DNA of 7,956 nt from Planctomycetota bacterium (GTDB lineage: Bacteria > Planctomycetota > Phycisphaerae > UBA1845), in NCBI GenBank assembly GCA_022563615.1, contig JADFMZ010000132.1:1-7956 (forward strand), given 5' to 3'. Below are positions 1 through 6,445 of this stretch, one piece after another. The notes below the pieces were generated by a model, which was given only the letters and a program-made list of their open reading frames with translations, did not search any database and was not told the origin of the DNA. Made by a program: the position numbers and the translations under genes. Each line of letters starts with the position of its first letter. The stretch's first letter is position 1.

Positions 1-1
1 G

Positions 2-1819
2 GGGATCCTGGAAAGTTTTGGGTTCCTTCGCGGCTTGGGTGTCGCACCTGGGGCGAGTCTGGTGGAACAAGTCTTCAGCCCGTTCTACTTACAGGCCGAG
101 GGGATGCTTCTGCTCATGACCGACTCGTACAACAATGGTGCGTCGCTTTCCAGCAACAGTTGGGGACCCGCCGGTACCCCGCAAGGATATGACAATGACA
201 CGATGCAGGTCGACATCGGCGTGCGTGATGCGGACCCTAATGCCGCCGGGAATCAGTCTCTTACGTATGTCCTTGCTTTTATGAATGGTTGCGGGGGGAC
301 GAGTACGCAAGGGGCGCCCGATGAGGCCAAGAACATTTTTACCATCGGTTCAACCAACATGCAAACCGGCTCCACCCCGAACTGCTTTGGCTGTCCAGGG
401 ATTCTTGGAATCAACGATCTTTCCTGTAACACGGCACACGGCCCCGCTCTCGACGGGCGAACCATCCCGCATATGGTCGCCCCCGGGTGCTACGTCGACT
501 CGAGCATCAGGAATAGCGCGCACGGCCTTAAGTGCGGGACGAGCATGGCTTGCCCGCACGTGGCGGGCGCGATCGCGCTGTTTATTGAGTATTACCGCAC
601 CCTGCCCGGTGCGTCATCCGACCCGAGTCCCGCACTGATTAAGGCGGCCTTCACACCGGTCGCCCACGGCCTCGTCGGAAACCTTGATGCCGACGGCGGG
701 ATCCTGGGGCATCCGTTTGACAGTAAGCAGGGGTGGGGGCGAATGGATCTAGAAGCCGTCGTCAATCCCCAGGTCAGCGCGCGCTACTTCGATAATCCCA
801 TCATTTTCGACAACACCGGGGAACAGTGGGTAACGATTTTGGCGCCGTCTCATCCAACACAACCCGTGCGATTCATGTTGGTTTGGACGGATGCGCCTGG
901 TCACGGCCTGGGCGGATCGACGCCTGCGTGGAACAATGACCTGGACCTGTTGGTGGAGGTTGGTGCCAGCACATACCGTGGTAACAATTTCGGTGCCGAC
1001 GGCTGGTCGCAACCGGGCGGAACAGCAGAGGTCAAGAACAATACCGAGGGCGTTTTCCTCACCCAGCCGGGCGCAGTTACTGTAACCGTGCGTGTGCTCG
1101 CGAGTGACATCAACTCTGACGGGATTCCCAACCAGGGTGACACCACAGACCAGGATTTCGCCCTCATCTGTTACAACTGCTCCGAGGACTGTAACATCAA
1201 CGGTATTCCCGATCAACAGGACATTGACACCGGGACGAGCCAGGATTGCAACAGCAACAACATCCCGGACGAGTGCGACATCAGCGGCGGAACCAGCCAG
1301 GATTGTACCGGAAACGGGATCCCGGACGAATGTGAACCCGACTGCCAGCCCAATGGTATCGCCGACAGTTGCGACATCGCCAGCGGAGCGAGCGCTGATT
1401 GCAACAGCAACGGCATCCCTGACGAGTGCGACATCAGTAGTGGAACCAGCCAGGACTGCACCGGAAACGGGATCCCGGACGATTGTGAGCCGGATTGCAA
1501 CGGTAACGGTATCGCCGACAGTTGCGACATCGCCACCGGGACGAGCCAGGATTGCAACGGCAACGGCGTCCCGGACGAATGTGACAACGGATGCTGCAAC
1601 CCCAACGATTGCGGCCTTCTGGAAGTTTGCTGCAGCAACGAATGTGTCGAATGCTGCGACGACTCGGACTGTCCGGGCTTCGGCCACCCGTATTGCAGAC
1701 TGTCCGACCACACCTGTATCTGTTTGACCGATGCGGATTGTGGGTTCGGGGGAACCTGCCTGAACGGGACGTGCTGCTCAGGCCCCGCCTGCCGCCAACA
1801 AGGTCCGCAGGGGCCGTAG
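2..1819 (+). CDS. Secreted subtilisin-like serine protease (S8, KP-43 type), 5'-partial, with Asp/Cys repeats and Cys-rich tail
   Basis: This is an exported endopeptidase of the subtilase family. The reading frame is open to the window edge, so the signal peptide, catalytic Asp and catalytic His lie upstream; the TTG at 35 is unlikely to be a true start. Counting from the codon at 35, I see the family motif GVAPGA just before residue 8, an SNSWG segment near residue 40, a probable oxyanion Asn84 in FMNGCGG, and the catalytic Ser170 in GTSMACPHVAGA. Residues 250-382 form a beta-sandwich like the KP-43 C-terminal domain (LVWTDAPG near 282, NNDLDLLV from 300, ending in DFALICYNC). Residues 385-517 carry eight DCNxNGIPDECD-type repeats, and residues 520-587 hold 17 cysteines. 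I see no C-terminal membrane anchor or sorting signal. The repeats suggest Ca2+-dependent folding or surface association (inference). The gene is probably transcribed separately from the cluster downstream. The protease assignment is firm; the substrate is unknown. Confidence 0.93.
   Translation, partial: GILESFGFLRGLGVAPGASLVEQVFSPFYLQAEGMLLLMTDSYNNGASLSSNSWGPAGTPQGYDNDTMQVDIGVRDADPNAAGNQSLTYVLAFMNGCGGTSTQGAPDEAKNIFTIGSTNMQTGSTPNCFGCPGILGINDLSCNTAHGPALDGRTIPHMVAPGCYVDSSIRNSAHGLKCGTSMACPHVAGAIALFIEYYRTLPGASSDPSPALIKAAFTPVAHGLVGNLDADGGILGHPFDSKQGWGRMDLEAVVNPQVSARYFDNPIIFDNTGEQWVTILAPSHPTQPVRFMLVWTDAPGHGLGGSTPAWNNDLDLLVEVGASTYRGNNFGADGWSQPGGTAEVKNNTEGVFLTQPGAVTVTVRVLASDINSDGIPNQGDTTDQDFALICYNCSEDCNINGIPDQQDIDTGTSQDCNSNNIPDECDISGGTSQDCTGNGIPDECEPDCQPNGIADSCDIASGASADCNSNGIPDECDISSGTSQDCTGNGIPDDCEPDCNGNGIADSCDIATGTSQDCNGNGVPDECDNGCCNPNDCGLLEVCCSNECVECCDDSDCPGFGHPYCRLSDHTCICLTDADCGFGGTCLNGTCCSGPACRQQGPQGP
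1187..1585 (+). repeat. Eight tandem DCNxNGIPDECD-type repeat units inside the protease gene
   Basis: Eight in-frame units begin with DC and follow the pattern DCxxNGIxDxCD with a short linker. Units are 19 residues long (ending in GTSQ or a variant) or 13 residues long (ending in CEP). Asp and Asn sit at alternating positions, as in EF-hand-like or thrombospondin type 3-like calcium loops, and each unit usually carries two cysteines. Unit 1 is divergent (DQQD in place of DECD). Such arrays are common on exported proteins of Planctomycetota. Calcium binding is inferred from the pattern, not shown. Confidence 0.9.
1244..1549 (+). repeat. 153-bp higher-order direct repeat, two copies (1244-1396 and 1397-1549)
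   Basis: Units 2-4 and units 5-7 of the array are two copies of a 51-residue block with the order 19 + 13 + 19 residues. The copies match at 43 of 51 residues, and a stretch of more than 20 bases around the ACCGGAAACGGGATCCC segment is identical in both. The 13-residue unit ending in CEP and the following NGIADSCD unit occur once per block. This shows that the array grew by duplication of a three-unit block, not of single units. A further partial copy begins at 1550. Confidence 0.88.
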
Positions 1820-1943
1820 ATAATCCGTCGCCCCGGCTGATGAGAAGGGTTCGCCATACAAAGCGCTGGACTTCAACTAAGGTTGAGTTCGGTGTCGGGT
1901 GGACAGTAGGTCGGTGCCTGACTATCCTGCCAGCCGCCTTACC
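1820..1943 (+). other. Intergenic region between protease and cdsA
   Basis: The 124-nt gap holds no convincing gene. An imperfect hairpin is possible at 1869-1877 with 1882-1890 (seven Watson-Crick pairs, one G-T pair and one mismatch around a TAAG loop). No T-run follows it, so it is not a standard intrinsic terminator. No clear sigma70-type promoter is visible, although the promoter of the downstream cluster would be expected here or within the end of the protease gene. Confidence 0.35.
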
Positions 1944-2921
1944 ATGCCTGCGGCTAGCAACGTAAAGTCCGGAATGCAGCAACGAATCGCTTACGGATCA
2001 ACAGCCGTGGCGATGTTGGTGCTGTTGTTCCTGCTCGACATCGAAATCGCTCGTCAATCTCTGCGGTGGGAGGGGTTGGTCGGCGACTTGCTCAGCCGAG
2101 GCAGCATCCTTCCCGTGGCGTTTCTGGTGATCGTGCTGCGCGGCGCGTTCGAGCTGAACCGGCTCATGCGTTCTTCCGGCGCCAGGCCTCATGCCCGTTT
2201 TGCGTATTGGATGATCGCGCTGCTCGTTTTGACTCCCTGGTTCTCGGCTGCGGGCTGGCTGGGTTCCGACCCCACCGACGTCGAAGGATTGTACTGGCAG
2301 CTTGTTTGGATGATCGTTGCCGTTACCGGCACGGGGTTTCTGTCCGTCCTGCGTCGTGACCCAGCCGGCACGATTCGCGATGCCGGCGCTACGCTGCTCA
2401 TGGTGTTCCACCTCGGTTTTCTGAGTGCGTTTGCGGTGCAGTTGCGAAGCGGCCGGGATGTGCCGGACCAAGAGGGGGCGTGGCTGCTCTTGATCGTGGT
2501 TCTGACGATCAAAGCCTCGGACATCGGCGCCTACTTTACCGGTCGGCTGATTGGCAGACACAAGCTCATTCCGTCGATCAGCCCGGGCAAGTCCGTCGAG
2601 GGAGCTATCGGGGGCCTGATCGCTTCGGCAGCCCTTGCCATGGTGATTGCTCAACAGCAATGGATCTCAGTGCCATTCGGCATCGTCGAGACTCCTGGTG
2701 GGTTATCGCCCCTATGGCGGGCCCTTATCTTTGGGGTTTTGCTCTCGGCGGCGGGACAATTAGGGGATCTTGTAGAGTCCTGCTTTAAGCGTGACGCCGG
2801 CAGTAAAGATTCCGGCGCGGTCATTCCTCAATTCGGGGGTATACTTGATTTGATCGATAGTCCATTGGTAGCTGTGCCGGTCGGTTGGTTTCTGCTGACG
2901 AAGGTCTGGAATGTCGTGTGA
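1944..2921 (+). CDS. cdsA: Phosphatidate cytidylyltransferase (CDP-diacylglycerol synthase)
   Basis: CdsA is an integral membrane enzyme that converts phosphatidic acid and CTP to CDP-diacylglycerol and pyrophosphate, the branch point of phospholipid synthesis. With the ATG at 1944 the protein has 325 residues, somewhat longer than the E. coli enzyme (285). Several hydrophobic helices are visible, starting with AVAMLVLLFLLDI. Family motifs are KASDIGAYFTGR from residue 190, SPGKSVEGAIGG from 213, and the C-terminal signature from Ser279: SCFKRDAGSKD, then IPQFGGILDLIDS. The signature keeps Lys282, Arg283, Lys288, Asp289 and the final Asp pair, but the usual PGHGG and DRxD read PQFGG and DLID. 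The start is uncertain: an in-frame GTG lies at 1899 and a second ATG at 1974, where MQQRI resembles the usual CdsA N-terminus; none has a strong ribosome binding site. It is the first gene of the probable cluster and lies 88 nt before phoH. Confidence 0.93.
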   Translation: MPAASNVKSGMQQRIAYGSTAVAMLVLLFLLDIEIARQSLRWEGLVGDLLSRGSILPVAFLVIVLRGAFELNRLMRSSGARPHARFAYWMIALLVLTPWFSAAGWLGSDPTDVEGLYWQLVWMIVAVTGTGFLSVLRRDPAGTIRDAGATLLMVFHLGFLSAFAVQLRSGRDVPDQEGAWLLLIVVLTIKASDIGAYFTGRLIGRHKLIPSISPGKSVEGAIGGLIASAALAMVIAQQQWISVPFGIVETPGGLSPLWRALIFGVLLSAAGQLGDLVESCFKRDAGSKDSGAVIPQFGGILDLIDSPLVAVPVGWFLLTKVWNVV

Positions 2922-3009
2922 CGTCGGTTACGCCTCGCGGCGACTCAGGGGGGCGGTTGACTGGATGGTTTTCATCGGGCCAACCCACGAGGTCTGAACG
3001 TGAGATCGC

Positions 3010-3960
3010 TTGGAACTTAGCGTACCCATCGAAGATCCTTCTCGTCGAGGCGCCTTGTACGGGACTGCGGATCGCAATCTGCGTTTGATCCGAGCCGCGT
3101 TTGACGTGCGTATTAGCGCTCGTGACGCGACGGTCTGGATCAGCGGACCGTCCGCCGCCGTGCGAAAGGCCGCCCTCGTGCTGGATGAGCTACAGCAGGC
3201 GCTGCGCCATCGACCTGACGTCTCCGACGAACTCGTACAAGATTCGATCGATCGGGCGTCCAAGCAAGCGGTTCCGACGGGCGACCAACTTGAGGTTTTT
3301 CTGCCCAACGCCAAGGTTGCCCCGAAGGGGAAGGGGCAAGAGCGGTATGTCCAGGCGATGCTTTCGAGCGACCTGACGTTGTGTCTGGGGCCGGCGGGCA
3401 CGGGCAAGACCTACTTGGCCGTCGCCGTGTCGGTCTCGCTCCTGAAAAAGCATTTGATCAAGCGGATCGTGCTGGTGCGGCCGGCTGTGGAGGCGGGCGA
3501 GAAGCTCGGGTATCTTCCGGGTGATCTTCAGGCCAAGGTCAACCCCTATTTGCGACCGCTTCTTGACGCGATCCATGATATGATGACCTTCGAGCAGGCT
3601 AAACGCTTTATGCAGAATGACATCATCGAGGTGATTCCACTGGCGTTCATGCGCGGCCGAACCTTGAACAACGCGGCGATCATTCTGGACGAGGCCCAGA
3701 ATTGCACGATTGCGCAGATGTTGATGTTTCTGACCCGTTTGGGACATCGCAGCAAGATGATCGTGACCGGCGACGACAGCCAGAGCGATCTGCCCGACGG
3801 GGAGCGCAGCGGTTTCACGGACGCCGTAGGTCGCCTGAAACAGGTGGACGGCGTCACGACGATTCGCCTTAGCGGTGTGGATATCGTGAGGCATCCGATG
3901 GTTCAGCGTGTGGTCGAGGCTTATGGTCGAGAGGGGCGCGGCGTTCAACAGGCATCGTGA
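3010..3960 (+). CDS. phoH: PhoH family ATPase (YbeZ-type)
   Basis: This is a cytoplasmic P-loop ATPase of the PhoH/YbeZ family. In characterised bacteria these proteins are RNA-linked ATPases that work with the YbeY endonuclease in rRNA maturation. The 316-residue protein has an N-terminal region (about 1-100, with NLRLIRAAFDVRI and an ISGPSAAVRKA segment) followed by the PhoH domain from about 110. Walker A is GPAGTGKT at 127-134, followed by a VLVRPAVEAGEKLGYLPGD family motif; Walker B is IILDEAQN with Asp227-Glu228, and TGDDSQSDLP follows. The likely start is TTG at 3010, because an in-frame TGA at 3001-3003 excludes anything earlier and the N-terminal family region begins at once; a weak GTGAG lies five bases upstream. 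The length agrees with B. subtilis PhoH. Its partner gene ybeY lies two genes downstream, with pgpH between them. Confidence 0.95.
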   Translation: MELSVPIEDPSRRGALYGTADRNLRLIRAAFDVRISARDATVWISGPSAAVRKAALVLDELQQALRHRPDVSDELVQDSIDRASKQAVPTGDQLEVFLPNAKVAPKGKGQERYVQAMLSSDLTLCLGPAGTGKTYLAVAVSVSLLKKHLIKRIVLVRPAVEAGEKLGYLPGDLQAKVNPYLRPLLDAIHDMMTFEQAKRFMQNDIIEVIPLAFMRGRTLNNAAIILDEAQNCTIAQMLMFLTRLGHRSKMIVTGDDSQSDLPDGERSGFTDAVGRLKQVDGVTTIRLSGVDIVRHPMVQRVVEAYGREGRGVQQAS

Positions 3961-3988
3961 CGGCCTGATGGCTGCGTCGGCGAAAGAG

Positions 3989-4015
3989 ATCGGACGGTAG
4001 CGTTACGTGTCCGAT
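3989..4015 (+). other. Hairpin-forming inverted repeat between phoH and pgpH
   Basis: ATCGGAC at 3989-3995 pairs perfectly with GTCCGAT at 4009-4015. Inside the 13-nt loop, GTA (3997-3999) can pair with TAC (4004-4006) around a GCGT tetraloop, giving a two-tier stem with a small internal loop. No T-tract follows, so it is not a typical intrinsic terminator. It could be a transcript-processing or stability element, an operator-like palindrome, or chance. Confidence 0.4.
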
Positions 4016-4055
4016 GGATGAGCGGCTGTTGACGGCCGACATTCCTCGACCTTGT

Positions 4056-4060
4056 GGGAG
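4056..4060 (+). promoter_or_regulatory. Possible ribosome binding site for pgpH
   Basis: GGGAG ends ten bases before the GTG at 4071. An in-frame TGA at 4065-4067 lies between it and the start, so translation of this frame must begin at or after 4071. The spacing is at the long end of normal. Confidence 0.45.
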
Positions 4061-4070
4061 TTCTTGAAAC

Positions 4071-6383
4071 GTGTTCGGATGGACGGCAAAAAGAAAGTTT
4101 CGGCGGCGTCACGTGCGGGAGCAGCGCGTCAAGACGACCGGGACGGCGCGGACGAGATTGTTCTCGCGGGTTTTTTCCTGGCCCGTAGCCGTAACGGTGA
4201 TGTTTGTCGCCGCCGCCACGATCATCGCCCTGGTTGGTGATGCCGGCCTGGATTACGCCGTGGGGCAGCGGATCGATCAGCCGATCTACGCCAAGGTCGA
4301 CTTTCAGATCCTCGATCCGGCGCAGACCGAGGACGCGCGAAAATCGGCCCGCGCCCAAACGCCCAGCTCATACTCCGTCAACCCTCAGGCCATTACGGTG
4401 GATCGGGTTCGGTCGGACTTGATGCGTGTCTATCAGGCTGCCGGTGTCGCGGACGACTATGAAGCGTTCGCGGCGGCCATGGAACCCCTCAAGCTGCCGG
4501 CGGACGCGAATGCGCATCGAGCTCTTCGTGGGCTCGTGGATCTGCCGGACGACGCGGGGCGCAAGCGGCTCGCGGAGTGGATCGACCGTCTCCCGCTCCA
4601 GCAACAATACGTGGTTCGCAGCCTGTTTCCCGAAGACCGTGACACACCCAGCACCACCGAGTACATCCTTCTGAATGGACCGGGCAAGGGCGAAACCTCA
4701 GCCATCGACCGCGTTCCGTATGCAGACCTTATTCATCAAAGTAGCGAAAAGGCGTTGAGCGGCAGCGCCGCCGTCGTAGCGCGAAAGTTTCCCCGTTTCG
4801 AGCTGCGCCCTATAGTTGAAGCGATCGTACTGGCGGCCCTGCGGGAGCAGCCGACCATTTTGTTTGATTCGGAGAAAACGCGACAGGCGTTGCAAAAGGC
4901 CGCCGATGGCACGCCCGACGTGATGATTGCCTACGCAATGGGTGAACCGTTCGTCCATCCCAGCGTGCTGGGCTCGCAGGATTTTGCGCGGCTAGAGGCC
5001 CATCACGCCGCCTTTACCGAGTTTCTCAAGCTCGATCTCGATGAAGCGAAGCAGTTGCGTCAGGAGAGATGGCTCCGACGCGTTGGCTTGTCGATGCTGG
5101 TCGCCGCACTCTCCATCGGATTGTTGATGTATGTCGCGGCGCACCGACCGCGCATTTTTGAAGTGCGCACGCGAACCCTGGCCTTTACGTCGGTGATCCT
5201 CGGTACGCTGGTATTATGCCGAGTCCTGGTCATCAACTGGCCTGACGCTCCCGAGCTCGTCCTGGCGCCATCGCTCTTTGTAGCCATCGTTCTGGCGATT
5301 GCCTACCCGCAACGATTCGCCATGGGGGCCATGTGCATCACGACGCTGCTGGTGGCCGTTTTGATCCATGCCGACTTAGTGCTTCTGATCACGCTCTTCA
5401 CCGGCGTGGTTGTCGTGGTTTTTCAGCTCGATGACATTCGCACGCGCACCAAGTTGATCACGTCCGGTTCGATTACGGCCCTGGCGATCGCGTTGACCTC
5501 GACGGCGGGGGGATTGTGGGAGGCGCACAGCGCGCATTACGTGTGGGTGCATGCCGGCTCGGCGGCGTCCTGCGCTTTGCTGGCGACGTTTGCCGCTTCA
5601 GGCTTGTTGCCGTTCGTCGAGCGTTTGTTTAGGATCGCCACGTCGCTGACCCTCCTGGAATGGCGCGATCCGACAAAGAAACTTCTGCAGCTCTTGGCGC
5701 GGGAAGCGCCGGGCACGTACAACCACAGCCTGGTTCTAGGCACGTTGTCGGAGGCCGCCTGCGAGCGAATCGGGGCCAACGGCTTGCTGGCGCAGGTCGG
5801 CGCCTTGTACCACGACATCGGGAAGATCCCCAAAGCCGACTATTTCACCGAGAATCAAATCGGGAGCGCCAGTCGTCACGACAACCTTGCACCGACCATG
5901 AGCCTGCTGATAATCCTTGGCCACGTTAAGGATGGCGCTGAGATGGCCAAGGAGTACAAACTGCCTCGCGTACTTCACCAGTTCATCGAGGAACACCATG
6001 GGACGACTGTGGTGCGCTACTTCCACCACGTAGCGAGTGAGAAAAAGGTCGCCCAGGGCAAGCACGACCGCGAGGTGTCTGAGGCGGAGTTTCGCTATAG
6101 CGGGCCTAAGCCCAGAACGAAGGAATCCGCAGTGCTGATGCTTTGTGACGGCGTGGAAGGCGCGGTGCGATCGTTGCATGAACCGACCGTCGGACGGATC
6201 GAAGGCGTCGTCCACCAGATTGTTATGGACCGCCTTAACGACGGTCAGCTCGACGCCTGCGATATCACCTTGCGCGAAATCCACGTGGTGGAGGAATCAT
6301 TGGTCAAGAGTCTTTGCAGCCTGTATCACGGGCGTGTGGCCTATCCGAAAAAAACGGAGCTGAAGATTGCAACCGGTCAATAA
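4071..6383 (+). CDS. pgpH: Seven-transmembrane HD-domain phosphodiesterase (PgpH/YqfF type)
   Basis: This is a membrane HD hydrolase. Characterised relatives (Listeria PgpH) hydrolyse cyclic di-AMP to pApA, so control of c-di-AMP level is the likely role. The protein has 770 residues, slightly longer than the usual 710-720. The order is: a very basic N-terminus (1-35), one helix (about 37-56), an extracellular 7TMR-HDED region (about 58-335), a block of seven helices (about 337-514), then a cytoplasmic HD domain. Metal-site residues are all visible: His552 (GTYNHS), His581-Asp582 (YHDIGK), His603 (SRHDN), His618 (GHVKDG), His642-His643 (EEHHGTT) and Asp693 (LMLCDGVEGA). The start is GTG at 4071, the first possible after an in-frame stop at 4065. 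Its place between phoH and ybeY is the same as yqfF in Bacillus. Cyclic di-AMP specificity is inferred from the family. Confidence 0.95.
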   Translation: MFGWTAKRKFRRRHVREQRVKTTGTARTRLFSRVFSWPVAVTVMFVAAATIIALVGDAGLDYAVGQRIDQPIYAKVDFQILDPAQTEDARKSARAQTPSSYSVNPQAITVDRVRSDLMRVYQAAGVADDYEAFAAAMEPLKLPADANAHRALRGLVDLPDDAGRKRLAEWIDRLPLQQQYVVRSLFPEDRDTPSTTEYILLNGPGKGETSAIDRVPYADLIHQSSEKALSGSAAVVARKFPRFELRPIVEAIVLAALREQPTILFDSEKTRQALQKAADGTPDVMIAYAMGEPFVHPSVLGSQDFARLEAHHAAFTEFLKLDLDEAKQLRQERWLRRVGLSMLVAALSIGLLMYVAAHRPRIFEVRTRTLAFTSVILGTLVLCRVLVINWPDAPELVLAPSLFVAIVLAIAYPQRFAMGAMCITTLLVAVLIHADLVLLITLFTGVVVVVFQLDDIRTRTKLITSGSITALAIALTSTAGGLWEAHSAHYVWVHAGSAASCALLATFAASGLLPFVERLFRIATSLTLLEWRDPTKKLLQLLAREAPGTYNHSLVLGTLSEAACERIGANGLLAQVGALYHDIGKIPKADYFTENQIGSASRHDNLAPTMSLLIILGHVKDGAEMAKEYKLPRVLHQFIEEHHGTTVVRYFHHVASEKKVAQGKHDREVSEAEFRYSGPKPRTKESAVLMLCDGVEGAVRSLHEPTVGRIEGVVHQIVMDRLNDGQLDACDITLREIHVVEESLVKSLCSLYHGRVAYPKKTELKIATGQ

Positions 6384-6445
6384 GAAACGGGGGCAACTCC
6401 GAGGGTCATCGCCAGCGAATCAGTCGGGAGGCAACAAACCCTTCC
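6384..6445 (+). other. pgpH-ybeY intergenic region
   Basis: This 62-nt spacer contains the strong GGGAGG purine run used to place the ybeY start. Nothing else is evident: no T-run and no clear inverted repeat. Confidence 0.4.
6426..6431 (+). promoter_or_regulatory. Ribosome binding site for ybeY
   Basis: GGGAGG is the best Shine-Dalgarno match in the window. It ends 14 bases before the ATG at 6446, which is longer than optimal, but no other start codon in this frame lies closer. It supports 6446 over the TTG at 6314, which lies inside pgpH. Confidence 0.5.

Larger units (their letters stand above)
3961..4070 (+). other. phoH-pgpH intergenic region with inverted repeat
   Basis: This is the longest gap inside the probable operon, 110 nt. 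No gene is supported in it. It holds a perfect 7-bp inverted repeat (listed separately) and a possible ribosome binding site for pgpH near its end. I see no T-run and no clear promoter. Confidence 0.4.

Noticed and set aside
749..1711. Long 320-codon open frame on the minus strand opposite the protease repeats
   Set aside because: It is the mirror of the Asp/Cys repeat array. The repeat makes several frames stop-free, and its translation is a periodic Val/Ala/Asp pattern with no recognisable domain. The + frame has clear subtilase motifs.
1092..1857. Other long frames over the repeats (+ 1092-1727, - 1213-1857)
   Set aside because: These are also by-products of the repeat: Thr/Ala/Arg-rich or Gln/Ser/Pro-rich low-complexity translations overlapping a well-supported gene.
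1869..1890. Hairpin after the protease gene as a terminator
   Set aside because: The stem has one mismatch and one G-T pair, and no T-run follows; I only note it under the intergenic region.
1998..2660. 220-codon minus-strand frame opposite cdsA
   Set aside because: The translation is rich in His, Gln and Arg with no family motif, typical for the antisense of a G+C-rich membrane protein gene.
2923..2944. GTCG/CGAC and CGCC/GGCG short stems just after the cdsA stop
   Set aside because: The two 4-bp stems use overlapping bases, are too short to stand out in G+C-rich sequence, and have no T-run.
2957..2962. TTGACT resembling a -35 box upstream of phoH
   Set aside because: No -10-like sequence lies at the right distance (the bases after a 17-nt spacer read GC-rich CCAACC), so a promoter is not supported.
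3190..3948. 252-codon minus-strand frame opposite phoH
   Set aside because: It lies fully within phoH, whose Walker A and B motifs are unambiguous; no domain is recognisable in the antisense translation.
6314..6445. Upstream extension of ybeY to TTG 6314
   Set aside because: It would overlap pgpH by about 70 nt, and its translation has no family similarity; the ATG at 6446 has a strong purine run upstream.
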